DNA of 64,000 nt from Halobacterium jilantaiense (GTDB taxonomy: Archaea; Halobacteriota; Halobacteria; Halobacteriales; Halobacteriaceae), in contig NZ_FOJA01000001.1 of assembly GCF_900110535.1 (NCBI RefSeq), forward strand, positions 1,833,393-1,897,392, in the 5' to 3' direction. The position numbers and the translations under genes were made by a program. How positions within the stretch are numbered: position 1 is the stretch's first letter; each line of letters opens with the position of its first letter. The notes beneath the pieces are model-generated. The model searched no databases and was not told the DNA's origin. It saw only the letters and a program-made list of their open reading frames with translations. Shown piece after piece: positions 8,157 to 16,819 of this stretch.

Positions 8157-9023
8157 CTACCCCGTGTCGGGCCACGCGGCGAGCGCCGCCCCGCCGAGCC
8201 CGACGGCGAGCCACGCGAGCAGGCCGGCGAGACTCGCCGCCGGGGAGGCAGTGGCGACGGGCGGCGTCGCGAGCGCCGGCGCGAGCGCGAGTTCGAACAC
8301 CAGCCCGCGGAACGCGCTCGCGGGACTGAACCCCGCGAAGACGGCTATCGACCCGGCGTCCACGAGCCCGCCGGAGACGGCGGCGACGAGCGCGAGGTCG
8401 AGGCCGACGGCGAGCGCGACGAGCGCGGCGACGCTCCCGCCGAGCGCGCCCCGGGTGGTGCCGACGGCGGCCGACACCGCGACCGCGAGCGCCGTCGCGA
8501 CCAGCGCGTACCCCGCGGTGAACAGCGCGAACCGAGCGAACACGACCGGCGTGTCGCCGGCGCTGTGCGACGCGAAGAACGACACCGGCTGCTCGGCACC
8601 GGTGGTGGCGACGACGCCGGCGACCGCCAGCGACGCCAGCACGACCACGAGCACGCCGCTCGCGCGCCCGACGAACACGCCGAGGACGTACTCCAGACGC
8701 GTCAGCGGGTACGTCCGGAAGACCGCCAGTTCGCCGCGCTCGCCGTCGCCCTGCACGGTCCGGTACGCGAACGCGAACGCGACCGCCGGCACCAGCACCT
8801 CGACGGGCAACAGCAGGTCGAACGTCAGGGAGACGTAGCCGCCCGGCGAGCCCGCGGCGGCACCCGCGAGCCCGACGACCACGGCGACGAACGCCGCGGC
8901 GACGGCGAGCAGCGCGCGGTTCCGCGCGAGCGTCCGGAGCTCGCGCTCCGCGACGACGAACACGCGGTCGACGGCCGCCCGAAGCCCCGCAGCGTCAGCC
9001 CCCGTCTCGGCGGCGTCGCTCAC
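8157..9023 (-). CDS. nosY: ABC transporter permease NosY-like
   Basis: This 288-residue membrane protein has six predicted helices. The N-terminal cytoplasmic stretch RVFVVAERELRTLARNRALL leads into helix 1, as in NosY/ABC-2 permeases. It contains the family pattern GDGERGELAVFRTYPLTR between helices 2 and 3. It pairs with the ATPase NosF (start overlaps the nosF stop by four bases, ATGA) and with NosD and NosL upstream. In denitrifiers NosDFY supplies the copper/sulfur centre of nitrous oxide reductase. Here nosZ is not adjacent, so the substrate is inferred only from synteny. Confidence 0.85.
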   Translation of the reverse strand: MSDAAETGADAAGLRAAVDRVFVVAERELRTLARNRALLAVAAAFVAVVVGLAGAAAGSPGGYVSLTFDLLLPVEVLVPAVAFAFAYRTVQGDGERGELAVFRTYPLTRLEYVLGVFVGRASGVLVVVLASLAVAGVVATTGAEQPVSFFASHSAGDTPVVFARFALFTAGYALVATALAVAVSAAVGTTRGALGGSVAALVALAVGLDLALVAAVSGGLVDAGSIAVFAGFSPASAFRGLVFELALAPALATPPVATASPAASLAGLLAWLAVGLGGAALAAWPDTG

Positions 9024-9757
9024 TGCGCGTCACCCCCGGATGGAGCCGCAGCGGTGGCGTCGAGTTCCCGGCCCGCGACGGCCCGCGAGAACGCCGCTCG
9101 GAGCGTGCCCGCACCGGTCTCCGCGAGCAGGTCTTCGGGCGGCCCGTCGAAGGCGATCGCGCCGTCAGCGACCAGCACGACGCGGTCGGCGCGCGCCTCG
9201 ACGGCGGCGAGGTCGTGGCTCGACACCACAACCGCGCGGTCGTCTGTCGCGAGCGCGGCCGTCGCGTCGAAGACGCTGTCCGAGACGTCCGGGTCGAGGC
9301 CGCTGGTCGGCTCGTCCAGCACGACGACCGGCGGGTCGCCGACGAGCGCCTGCGCGAGCCCGAGCAGCCGCGTCATCCCGCCAGAGAGCGCTTCGACGCG
9401 GCGGTCGGCGGCGTCACCGAGCCCGACCCGGTCGAGGACGGCGTCCGCGTCGACGCCGCCGCCGACGAGGCCGGCGTAGAACGACAGCGTCTCCCGGACG
9501 GTGAACCCGCTCCGGAACCCCGGCGACTGCGGGAGGTACGCCGTCGACCGCGCGGCGTTCGCCGGCCGCCTGACCGTCCCCGAGTCGGGGTCGCGGAGGC
9601 CGGCCAGCAGCTCCAGCACCGTCGTCTTCCCGGAGCCGTTCGGGCCGACCAGCGCCACGAGTTCGCCGCGCTCGACGGCCACGGATTCCTCGTCGAGGAT
9701 GGTGAGGTCACCGAACGCGAAGCTCGCGTCCTCCAGGGCGAGTACGGGGGCGGTCAC
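9020..9757 (-). CDS. nosF: ABC transporter ATP-binding protein NosF-like
   Basis: This 245-residue ATPase has Walker A GPNGSGKT at 38-45, a Q-loop near 77, the signature LSGGM at 124-128 and Walker B VVVLDEP at about 144-150, with the H-loop SSHDLAAVEARADRV downstream. The start is GTG at 9757, overlapping the nosD stop (GTGA), and its stop overlaps the nosY start. The tight NosD-NosF-NosY coupling indicates one complex at the membrane. Function is inferred from the Nos system. Confidence 0.88.
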   Translation of the reverse strand: MTAPVLALEDASFAFGDLTILDEESVAVERGELVALVGPNGSGKTTVLELLAGLRDPDSGTVRRPANAARSTAYLPQSPGFRSGFTVRETLSFYAGLVGGGVDADAVLDRVGLGDAADRRVEALSGGMTRLLGLAQALVGDPPVVVLDEPTSGLDPDVSDSVFDATAALATDDRAVVVSSHDLAAVEARADRVVLVADGAIAFDGPPEDLLAETGAGTLRAAFSRAVAGRELDATAAAPSGGDAQ

Positions 9758-11670
9758 GACGCGCGCACCTCCGAGGTGTTCCGAGCGGCCGCGAGCACGC
9801 CGGGGCGTGCCGGCTCGGTCAGTGGCGCAGTGTCAACGATGCCGGTCGACCGCAGCCCCGGCACGGAGCCCTGGACGGCCCGCAGCAGGCTCGTCGCCGG
9901 CGAGCGAGCGAGCGTGTACGCTCCGGGAGCGTCGTGGATGTGGCCGTCGACGCCGCCGGTCGCGCGGAACGGCCGGTCGTAGGTGGCGGCGTCGGCGCTG
10001 CCGGGCAGCGCCCCCCAGTAGTTCCCGGTATCGCCGACGGTCCAGACGCGCAGCGACCCGAGCCGGCTCGACACCGGGCGGCCGTTGTCCACCACGTCGT
10101 TGCGCGTCACGAGGTTCGTCGGCAGCGACGCCTCGCCGCGCAGCCCGACGTCGTTGCCGACGACGGTGTTCTCCGCGAGCAGCGACCGCAGGCCGAGGAC
10201 GGCGACCCCGTAGCCGTTGTCGACGACGACGTTCCGCGCGAAGTACGAGTCGCTGCCCGCTGTCGAGACGCCGGTCTCCGAGCGCCGGACGTCGTTGCCG
10301 ACGACGAGGTTGCCGGTCGGCCGCGTCATCACGATGACGCCCGCGTTCGCGTCGCGGACCGTGTTGTTCCGGACGAGCGCGCCGTCCGTGTACATCTCGT
10401 GGACGCCGAACCGGCCCTCGCGCATGCGGTTGTCCCGCACGACGACGCCGTCGGCGCGGTGAGTGTAGACGCCGTCGCGGCCGCCGACGAACGCGCTGTC
10501 CTCGACGACCACCGGCTCGTACATCGCAACGACTCCCATGAAGCCGTCCTCGGGCGTGTCGGTGCCGTTCAGGTCGAGGTCGCGGACGACGGTTGCGCGG
10601 CTGTCGACGGCGATGACGCCGCTGGACGGCGTCTCGACGCGGACGCCGGCGACCAGCGACTCGTTCGCGCCGAACAGCCGCACGGCGGCGTCGCCGCGGC
10701 CGTACGCCAGTTCGACGTTCTCCGACCACGAGACGTCCAGCTCCGACTCGTTCAGCTGGCTGCGGCGGCTGCCGACGTCTCCGACGCCCTCGACTCGGAG
10801 GTCGACGAGACCGACCCGGTCGGCGTCGACGTCGACCACGGAGCCGTTGCCGTCGCCGCGGACGGTGGTGGCGTCGTCGCCAGCGCCCGCGACCGTGACG
10901 GGCTTCGAGACGGTGACGCCGTCAGTGTCGTAGGTGCCGGGCGGCAGTTCGACGGTGGTGTTCGGCGGCGCGGCGTCGAGCGCGGCCGCGAGCGTCGGCG
11001 CGTCCTCGCCGACGACTATCGAGGTCGGGCGGTCACGGAGCGCGCGGGCGTCCGCCACGGTGTCGTTCGCCCACGCCGACCGCGCGTCGACCCGCCGCTC
11101 GAAGCGGTCCTGTGAGAGCCGGTCGCTGTCCGCGAGCCGGTCGGTGGCGTCGCGCCACGACACCACCTCGCCGCCGTACTCGTCGGCGAACGCGGCGGCA
11201 GCGGCCCGCCCCGAGAACGGCACGGCGACCGCGCCACCGTGGGGGACGCGGGCCTCGCTCCCGACGACGACGTGGGTGTCGTCGGCCGGCGCGAAGGCGA
11301 CGTGGCGGGTCGCCCGCAGGTAGCCGTCGTCGGTCAGGGAGACGTTCGCGCCGGCGAAGTCCGTGACGTAGACGGCGACGGTGCGCCCGAACTGGCGGTC
11401 GTGGCCGGTGCGGGCGTGCTCGGACGCGAACGCCGTCAGCCCCCAGTAGCCGACGACGTACTCGTAGCCCGAGTAGAACGCCTGAACCCGGGGCACCGAG
11501 AGCCCGCGCTCGCGGACCGCCTGAACGGTCGTCCCGGTCAATCCGAGGTCGAAGGTGTCCTCGAAGGCGACGGGCTCGCGGTCCGCGCCGCCGCTGGCCG
11601 GCACCGCCAGCGAGACGCTCAGCAGCGCCAGCACGAGGACGAGCGCGCCCGCCAGGGCTCTGGCCGCCAT
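9754..11670 (-). CDS. nosD: NosD-like periplasmic copper-handling protein (parallel beta-helix)
   Basis: This encodes 638 residues. The N-terminus MAARALAGALVLVLALLSVS is a Sec signal peptide. Residues about 60-170 hold a NosL-like segment (VAVYVTDFAGANVSLTDDG and a VVGSEARVPHGG stretch), and 200-600 form right-handed beta-helix (PbH1/NosD) repeats rich in the N-x-V-R/G-N-D pattern. It begins two bases after nosL, and its stop overlaps nosF. Bacterial NosD hands copper or sulfur to NosZ. The N-terminal NosL-like duplication, rather than a plain beta-helix, is worth noting. Confidence 0.83.
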   Translation of the reverse strand: MAARALAGALVLVLALLSVSLAVPASGGADREPVAFEDTFDLGLTGTTVQAVRERGLSVPRVQAFYSGYEYVVGYWGLTAFASEHARTGHDRQFGRTVAVYVTDFAGANVSLTDDGYLRATRHVAFAPADDTHVVVGSEARVPHGGAVAVPFSGRAAAAAFADEYGGEVVSWRDATDRLADSDRLSQDRFERRVDARSAWANDTVADARALRDRPTSIVVGEDAPTLAAALDAAPPNTTVELPPGTYDTDGVTVSKPVTVAGAGDDATTVRGDGNGSVVDVDADRVGLVDLRVEGVGDVGSRRSQLNESELDVSWSENVELAYGRGDAAVRLFGANESLVAGVRVETPSSGVIAVDSRATVVRDLDLNGTDTPEDGFMGVVAMYEPVVVEDSAFVGGRDGVYTHRADGVVVRDNRMREGRFGVHEMYTDGALVRNNTVRDANAGVIVMTRPTGNLVVGNDVRRSETGVSTAGSDSYFARNVVVDNGYGVAVLGLRSLLAENTVVGNDVGLRGEASLPTNLVTRNDVVDNGRPVSSRLGSLRVWTVGDTGNYWGALPGSADAATYDRPFRATGGVDGHIHDAPGAYTLARSPATSLLRAVQGSVPGLRSTGIVDTAPLTEPARPGVLAAARNTSEVRAS

Positions 11671-11672
11671 CG

Positions 11673-12308
11673 CTACATCCCGAGGGAGGCGACGGTGGAC
11701 TCGTCGATGTCGCCGAACTCCGCGAGGTCGCCGCCGTACTCGGACTGGAACGCTTCGGCGTCGCTCTCGCCGCCGAATCCGAGGAGGTCCCGTCCCATCG
11801 CGCCGACGACCTCCGAGCCGACGACGAACGTCACGGACTCGGCCTCTGCGAACGCGTCGGCCTCCGGGTGCGTGGAGACGAGCGTGTCGCCGCCGTCCTC
11901 GAAGACCTCGTAGTCGACGGCCGAGTAGTCGGTGACGTAGAACGCCTCCCTGCTCCAGCCATCGTCCTGACGCGCGAAGTCGAACTGGAAGGCCTCCCAC
12001 GTCGAGTCGAAGCGCGCGGGGTTGGCGTGCCCCGCGGGCTCCTCGTCGGCGTAGAAGATTTCGCTGGTCGGCCCGGGGTGGTTTGGGACGACCATCCCGC
12101 AGACATCGCAGCTGTCGGACTCGTCGAGGGTCACCGGCTCGGGTGCCTCGCCGCTCCCGTCGCCCCCGGAGAGGCAGCCGGCGAGGCCACCGGTGGCGGC
12201 GACGGCCGTGGCGGTCGCACCGAGGATGCGCCGCCGCGAGACGCCGCGAGAATCGCTGGCCTCGCGGTGGCTGTGCCCGCACTCGTCGTGGTGATTGTGG
12301 TCGGTCAT
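11673..12308 (-). CDS. nosL: NosL-type copper lipoprotein with His-rich N-terminus
   Basis: This encodes 211 residues from ATG 12308. A His-rich prefix (HNHHDECGHSH, residues 4-14) precedes a Tat signal (SRRRILGATATAVA) and a lipobox, LAGC. The mature part starts with CDVCGMVV, the Cys-x-x-Cys-Gly-Met copper motif of NosL, and has two NosL repeats (FDSTWEAFQFDF, VTFVVGSEVVGAMGRDL). NosL binds Cu(I) for the N2O reductase maturation pathway. It is the first gene of the nosLDFY run; upstream DNA (12309-12564) is divergent promoter sequence. Confidence 0.85.
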   Translation of the reverse strand: MTDHNHHDECGHSHREASDSRGVSRRRILGATATAVAATGGLAGCLSGGDGSGEAPEPVTLDESDSCDVCGMVVPNHPGPTSEIFYADEEPAGHANPARFDSTWEAFQFDFARQDDGWSREAFYVTDYSAVDYEVFEDGGDTLVSTHPEADAFAEAESVTFVVGSEVVGAMGRDLLGFGGESDAEAFQSEYGGDLAEFGDIDESTVASLGM

Positions 12309-12564
12309 GGTGTGGGTGCGGTCGTGCTCGTTGTGGCGTTCGCGACTCACGTCTAAGTCGACTCCGCACAATTCCCGAACAGTGAAAACGCACGAAGGCA
12401 GCGGATACTCTCTCACCACGCCCTCAGGGTTGCACAACGTAGGCAATTCTAGCGGCTCCGTGCCGCTCGCGCCGCGGTGAGCGACACCGCCTCGAACGAG
12501 CCGCGTGGCCCGCCGCCGCGAGTCGGCGAGCAGGCTTTTGGTCCCGCACCCCGACCGCTGGCGT
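12309..12564. promoter_or_regulatory. Divergent intergenic region nosL / zinc-ribbon gene
   Basis: These 256 bases between two divergent starts must hold both promoters. It contains a short palindrome GTTG-CA-CAAC near 12427-12438 and an A/T-richer stretch around 12375-12400 that may carry the nosL promoter. I did not find the CGAA-N4-TTCG box recalled for the NarO denitrification regulator. Confidence 0.4.
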
Positions 12565-13128
12565 ATGCGTCAGGTAGACACCTGTGACTTCTGTGGCGAC
12601 GCCCCGGACGGCGTCTTTGAGGTGGTGCCCGCGGCCGTCTCCGACGGCCCCGTCCGGCTCGCGCTCTGCGCTGACTGCCGGACCACGCTGGAGACCGTTG
12701 TCGACCCGCTGCTCGCCGCCGACGCGAGCGACACGGAGCCGGCCAGCGACGGGACCGCCACCGCCGACAGCGACGACAGCAACGATAGCAACGACAGCGA
12801 CGACGCCGCCGACGCGGCACCGAACACGCCCACGGCGATGCGGGACTCGCCCGACGCGGACGAGGCCGACAGCACCGACGCCGATTCCTCGGACGACGAC
12901 GGCGTCACCATCGAGTCGGGTGGGAGTACGCCCGCCGAGCGGCCGGACGGCTACGCGCAAGTCCTCCGCCTGCTGGAGAACCGAGACGGCGGGATGCCCC
13001 GCGGGGACCTCCGCGCGCTCGCGACGAACGCCTACGACCTCGACGAGCGGACGTTCGAGACGGCCGTCGACGCCGCCGTCGAGAACGGCGACGTCGAGGA
13101 CACGAGCGGCGGCCTCCGCCGGACGTAG
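12565..13128 (+). CDS. Zinc-ribbon protein with disordered Asp/Ser linker and winged-helix-like tail
   Basis: This encodes 187 residues. The N-terminus CDFCGDAPDGVFEVVPAAV and CADC form a four-Cys zinc ribbon (about 6-45). Residues 55-125 are a low-complexity D/S/A/T linker encoded by a GACAGC-like repeat (12770-12812). The C-terminal 60 residues (ERPDGYAQVLRLLENRDG and on) look like a small winged helix. This architecture occurs in haloarchaeal proteins of unknown function; nucleic-acid binding is an inference from the two domains. It is divergent from nosL. Confidence 0.75.
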   Translation: MRQVDTCDFCGDAPDGVFEVVPAAVSDGPVRLALCADCRTTLETVVDPLLAADASDTEPASDGTATADSDDSNDSNDSDDAADAAPNTPTAMRDSPDADEADSTDADSSDDDGVTIESGGSTPAERPDGYAQVLRLLENRDGGMPRGDLRALATNAYDLDERTFETAVDAAVENGDVEDTSGGLRRT

Positions 13129-13214
13129 CGGGCAGCGCCTGTCGGACCGGCCCCGGGTTCGCAGCGACTGTCGACCGGACGAACACTCTTGTCGGTTCCC
13201 GTTCGACGTGACGT

Positions 13215-13424
13215 ATGCGCGACGCGAAGGGACTGTACCGCCGGCTGGACGACTGGGCGCGGGCGCTCTCCCGCGGGCAGTACGCGCTGGTCGCCGGGCT
13301 CGTCGCCGGCGTCTGCGTGTTCGTGGTTGGCCTGTTCAGCGACGCGTCGGCGTTCTCGGCGGTCACGATGGCGGTCGCGATGACCGTCGTCTACTACCTC
13401 ATGGACCCGAACGACGCGGACTGA
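13215..13424 (+). CDS. Small two-helix membrane protein
   Basis: This encodes 69 residues with a charged N-terminus (MRDAKGLYRRLDDWARALS), two membrane helices (about 22-40 and 46-63) and an acidic tail. A TATA-less GC-rich leader separates it from the upstream zinc-ribbon gene by 86 bases, so it may be a separate unit. The stop is 30 bases from the hisB stop, convergent. Related haloarchaeal miniproteins exist, but I know of no function. Confidence 0.65.
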   Translation: MRDAKGLYRRLDDWARALSRGQYALVAGLVAGVCVFVVGLFSDASAFSAVTMAVAMTVVYYLMDPNDAD

Positions 13425-13454
13425 CCGAGCCAGCGAGCCGTCGGCACGCCGTGC

Positions 13455-14045
13455 TCAGAGCTCGCCCTTCGTCGACGGCGTCTCGCCCGCCCGGCGCTCG
13501 TCCACGCGGGTCGCGTCGTCGAGCGTCCGCGCGACGCCCTTGAACAGCGCCTCTATCTCGTGGTGGGCGTTCTCGCCCGTGACCTCGCAGTGCAGCGTGA
13601 CGCCCGCGTTCGTCGCGAAACTCCGCCAGAAGTGCGTGGCCATGTGGCTCGTCAGCCCGCCGACTTCGCTCTGGCTGAACTCGCCGTCGAACCGGTAGAG
13701 CGGCCGGCCGGAGATGTCCACGACGACCGACGCCACCGCCTCGTCCAGCGGCACGCGGCGGTCCGCGAACCGCTCGATGCCGCGCTTGTCGCCCACGGCC
13801 TCGTCGAAGGCGTCCCCCAGCGCGATGCCCACGTCCTCGACGGTGTGGTGGTCGTCGACCTCCAGGTCGCCGTCGCAGCGCGCCGTCAGGTCGAACAGTC
13901 CGTGTTTCGCGAACGACGCCAGCATGTGGTCGAAGAACCCGACGCCCGTGTCGACCGTGCTCTCGCCGTCCCCGTCGAGGTCGAGCGTGACCTCCACCTC
14001 GGTCTCGGCCGTCTCCCGCGTCACCGCGGCCGCGCGGTCTGTCAT
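13455..14045 (-). CDS. hisB: Imidazoleglycerol-phosphate dehydratase
   Basis: This 196-residue monofunctional HisB catalyses the dehydration step of histidine synthesis. The manganese-binding repeats are present: the first GVGFFDHML (residues about 37-45) with [10 protein letters not shown] (about 67-76), and the second [18 protein letters not shown] with [14 protein letters not shown]. The start is ATG 14045; an upstream ATG at 14072 adds nine non-conserved residues. It lies 63 bases downstream of hisA on the same strand, so the two are probably cotranscribed. Confidence 0.94.
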   Translation of the reverse strand: MTDRAAAVTRETAETEVEVTLDLDGDGESTVDTGVGFFDHMLASFAKHGLFDLTARCDGDLEVDDHHTVEDVGIALGDAFDEAVGDKRGIERFADRRVPLDEAVASVVVDISGRPLYRFDGEFSQSEVGGLTSHMATHFWRSFATNAGVTLHCEVTGENAHHEIEALFKGVARTLDDATRVDERRAGETPSTKGEL

Positions 14046-14108
14046 GGCTGTCTGTCTCGGCCCCGGCCTCATGGTCGTTGCGCTCGTCGGAGTCTGCCCG
14101 AAAACCAG

Positions 14109-14834
14109 TTACTCCACTGCTCGCTGCGCTTCTTCGAGCGTGAACGACCCCTCGTAGAGCGCGGTGCCGACGACGACGCCGGCGGCCCCCGCGTCCCTGA
14201 GGGAGCGCACGTCGTCGACGGTGGCGACGCCGCCGCTCGCTATCACGGGGATGTCGACGCGCTCGGCGAGTTCGCGGACGGGCTCGGTGCGGACGCCCTC
14301 TTGGCGGCCTTCCACGTCCACGTCCGTGAACAGGATGGCGGCCGCGCCGAGGTCGACGTAGCGCTCGGCGGCCTCGATGGGATCCACGCCGGTGCCCTCG
14401 GTCCACCCCTCGACGACGACCTCGCCGCCCTTCGCGTCGAGGCTCACCATCACGCCGTCGCCGTACTCGGCGGCTACCTCGCCGACGATGTCGGGGTTCT
14501 GGACGGCGGCGGTCCCGAGGATGACGCGGTCGACGCCCCGGTCCAGCAGGTCGACGGCGTCCTCGGCGGTCCGGATGCCGCCCCCGACCTGCACGGAGAC
14601 GTCGGTCGCGTCGAGGATGCTGTCGACGGCGTCGGCGTTCGCGCGAGCGCCCTCGAACGCGCCGTCGAGGTCCACGAGGTGGAGCGTGTCCGCGCCCTCG
14701 TCGACCCACCGAGTTGCGGCCTCCACGGGGTCGCCGTACGTCCGTTCCGTCCCGCGCTCCCCCTGAACGAGCTGGACGACTTCCCCGTCCTGCATGTCGA
14801 CGGCGGGCACGACCGCGAACGACTCGAAGGTCAT
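14109..14834 (-). CDS. hisA: ProFAR isomerase (HisA)
   Basis: This 241-residue TIM-barrel enzyme opens the ribose ring of the fifth intermediate in histidine synthesis. It starts MTFESFAVVPAVDMQDGEVV and carries the paired phosphate-binding strands VQVGGGIRTAEDAVDLLDRG and VIASGGVATVDDVRSL. The catalytic Asp residues are those in AVDMQDG and FTDVDVEG. It precedes hisB in the same operon; hisI lies 2 kb away on the opposite strand. Confidence 0.94.
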   Translation of the reverse strand: MTFESFAVVPAVDMQDGEVVQLVQGERGTERTYGDPVEAATRWVDEGADTLHLVDLDGAFEGARANADAVDSILDATDVSVQVGGGIRTAEDAVDLLDRGVDRVILGTAAVQNPDIVGEVAAEYGDGVMVSLDAKGGEVVVEGWTEGTGVDPIEAAERYVDLGAAAILFTDVDVEGRQEGVRTEPVRELAERVDIPVIASGGVATVDDVRSLRDAGAAGVVVGTALYEGSFTLEEAQRAVE

Positions 14835-14978
14835 ACTGTCACCACGAGCCGCCGCGTATAAAACCCCACGCTGGCGGCGGTCTCCGGCCGGTCACATCCC
14901 GGACGGGCGGCGGGAGAGCCGCCCCGACCGGGAGCGAACAACAACTACTATGACTCGGGGAATCCAACTGCTGAGGTG

Positions 14979-15368
14979 ATGCCGACCGTAGAATACCTCA
15001 ACTACGAGACTCTGGACGACCAGGGCTGGGACATGGACGACGACGACCTCTTCGAGAAGGCTGCCGACGCCGGCCTCGACGATGAGGACTACGGCTCCCT
15101 GGAAGTCGCACAGGGCGAGTACATCCTCGAAGCGGCCGAGGCGCAGGGCTACGACTGGCCGTTCTCGTGCCGCGCCGGTGCCTGTGCGAACTGCGCGTCC
15201 ATCGTCAAGGAGGGCGACATCGACATGGACATGCAGCAGATCCTCAGCGACGAGGAGGTCGAGGAGAAGAACGTTCGCCTGACCTGCATCGGCTCGCCGG
15301 CCGCCGACGAGGTCAAGATCGTCTACAACGCGAAGCACCTCGACTACCTGCAGAACCGCGTCATCTAA
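14979..15368 (+). CDS. fdx: Halophilic [2Fe-2S] ferredoxin
   Basis: This 129-residue electron carrier is accepted by 2-oxoacid:ferredoxin oxidoreductases. The halophilic acidic insertion [20 protein letters not shown] (about 18-37) is followed by the plant-type fold. Cluster ligands are Cys64, Cys69 and Cys72 in [10 protein letters not shown], and Cys103 in LTCIGSP. The ATG at 14979 overlaps a GTG three bases upstream; the ATG gives the known mature N-terminus [10 protein letters not shown]. From memory the sequence is nearly that of Halobacterium salinarum ferredoxin, which supports the genus. A T6 run at 15394-15399 may terminate transcription. Confidence 0.97.
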   Translation: MPTVEYLNYETLDDQGWDMDDDDLFEKAADAGLDDEDYGSLEVAQGEYILEAAEAQGYDWPFSCRAGACANCASIVKEGDIDMDMQQILSDEEVEEKNVRLTCIGSPAADEVKIVYNAKHLDYLQNRVI

Positions 15369-15393
15369 CGCGGCGACGCGACGACCCACACCG

Positions 15394-15399
15394 TTTTTT
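15394..15399 (+). terminator. T-run terminator after ferredoxin
   Basis: Six consecutive T's occur about 26 bases after the ferredoxin stop, in a GC-rich context. Archaeal transcription commonly ends at such U-tracts. No strong hairpin precedes it. Confidence 0.4.
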
Positions 15400-15449
15400 C
15401 GCCGGACGCGTGCAAAAGGGCTAAGCAACCACGGGTCCGTCACCCGGTA

Positions 15450-16388
15450 GTGGTGGACGCTTCGATACCGGACCTCCTGCGGCTCGTTGCCGTGCCGGCG
15501 CTCGGCTGGGCCGCGATACGCGACGTGAGCACGCGCCGCGTGCCGAACGACCTCTGGGGCCCGCTCGCGTTCCTCGGCCTGCTCCTGTTGCTGTGGGACG
15601 GCTTCGTCGCGCTCGGCCAGCCGGGCGCGTTCACGCCGTTCGTCGTGCGGGCGGCGTTCAGCCTCCTGTTCGTGATTCCGCTCGCGTACGGCTTCTGGTA
15701 CGTCGGCGGGTTCGGCGGTGCCGACGCTCGCGCGTTCATGGTGCTCGCGGTGCTGTTCCCGACGTACCCCTACTATCAGGTGGCGGGCTCGGCGTTCCCC
15801 GAGGTCCAGACCACGCTGGGCGTCTTCTCCCTGACGATTCTGACGAATACCGTCCTCATCGGGCTGGCGTACCCGCTCGTGCTCGGCCTGCGGAACGCGT
15901 TCGCCGGTGAGTTCTCGGTCGTGATGTTCGTCGGGCGTCGGGTCGCGGTCGACGACCTCCCCGAGGTCCACGGCAGCCTCCTCGAGGACGGCAGCGGCTT
16001 CACGCGGAACGGGCTCGACCTCGACGCGCTCCGCATGTACCTCCGGTGGCGCGGCCTGACGCTGTCGGACCTCCGCGTGGACCCCGAACTCAGGGACCCC
16101 GACACGCTCCCCGACGAGCCGAACGAGCCGACCGACGGCGCTGTCGTCACGGACGGGAGCGGCGACCCCTGGGGCGCGGCCGCGTTCCTCGACGACATCG
16201 ACCACTCCGCCTACGGCACGACGCCCGCCCAGCTCCGGGAGGGACTCGACCTGGTCGCCGACCGCGAGGACGTCTGGGTGACGCCCGGCGTCCCGTTCCT
16301 GGTGCCGCTGTTCGTCGGTCTCGTCGTCGCGCTCACGTTCGGCGACGTGCTGTTCTACGTCCTGGACGCGTTCGGCGTCGCGGCCTGA
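15450..16388 (+). CDS. pibD: Archaeal prepilin/pre-archaellin peptidase (A24 family, PibD-like)
   Basis: This 312-residue membrane aspartic peptidase cleaves class III signal peptides of archaellins and pilins. The first catalytic Asp is in [13 protein letters not shown] (about residue 25). The second is in the GxGD-type motif [11 protein letters not shown] (about 87-97). Six membrane helices flank a large cytoplasmic insertion (about 150-290) typical of haloarchaeal PibD. The start is GTG 15450, with another GTG directly after it. hisI follows at a 44-base gap on the same strand. Confidence 0.88.
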   Translation: MVDASIPDLLRLVAVPALGWAAIRDVSTRRVPNDLWGPLAFLGLLLLLWDGFVALGQPGAFTPFVVRAAFSLLFVIPLAYGFWYVGGFGGADARAFMVLAVLFPTYPYYQVAGSAFPEVQTTLGVFSLTILTNTVLIGLAYPLVLGLRNAFAGEFSVVMFVGRRVAVDDLPEVHGSLLEDGSGFTRNGLDLDALRMYLRWRGLTLSDLRVDPELRDPDTLPDEPNEPTDGAVVTDGSGDPWGAAAFLDDIDHSAYGTTPAQLREGLDLVADREDVWVTPGVPFLVPLFVGLVVALTFGDVLFYVLDAFGVAA

Positions 16389-16432
16389 CGCCGGGACACA
16401 ACCACTAACCCCGCTGCCCGCCACGCTCCGGT

Positions 16433-16819
16433 ATGGAGTTCGACGTCGACCTCGACTTCGGGGGTGCCGGCAGCACGGACGGCGGCGACGGCCTCGTCAC
16501 CGTGGTCGCGCAGGACGCCGACAGCGGCGACGTGCTGATGCTCGCGTACGCCACCCGCGAGGCCGTCGCGAAGACCGCTGAGACGGGGCGGGCGCACTAC
16601 TACTCGCGGTCCCGGGACGAACTCTGGGAGAAGGGCGCGACCAGCGGCAACACCCAAGCCGTCGAGGAGATTCGCGTGGACTGCGACGGTGACGCACTGC
16701 TGTATCTAGTCGACCAGTCCGGCGGTGCCTGTCACACCGGCTACGAGTCCTGTTTCCACCGCACGCTCGACGGCGATGTCGTCGGTGAGAAAGTGTTCGA
16801 CCCCGAGGAGACGTACTAG
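16433..16819 (+). CDS. hisI: Phosphoribosyl-AMP cyclohydrolase
   Basis: This 128-residue enzyme opens the adenine ring of PR-AMP in histidine synthesis. Zinc ligands Cys84, Cys100 and Cys107 and the Mg-binding DCDGD (83-87) are all present, as is [11 protein letters not shown] (65-75). It is a stand-alone HisI with no fused HisE domain, as is usual in archaea. Its stop abuts the convergent alaS stop with no bases between. It is split from hisB-hisA by ferredoxin and pibD. Confidence 0.95.
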   Translation: MEFDVDLDFGGAGSTDGGDGLVTVVAQDADSGDVLMLAYATREAVAKTAETGRAHYYSRSRDELWEKGATSGNTQAVEEIRVDCDGDALLYLVDQSGGACHTGYESCFHRTLDGDVVGEKVFDPEETY

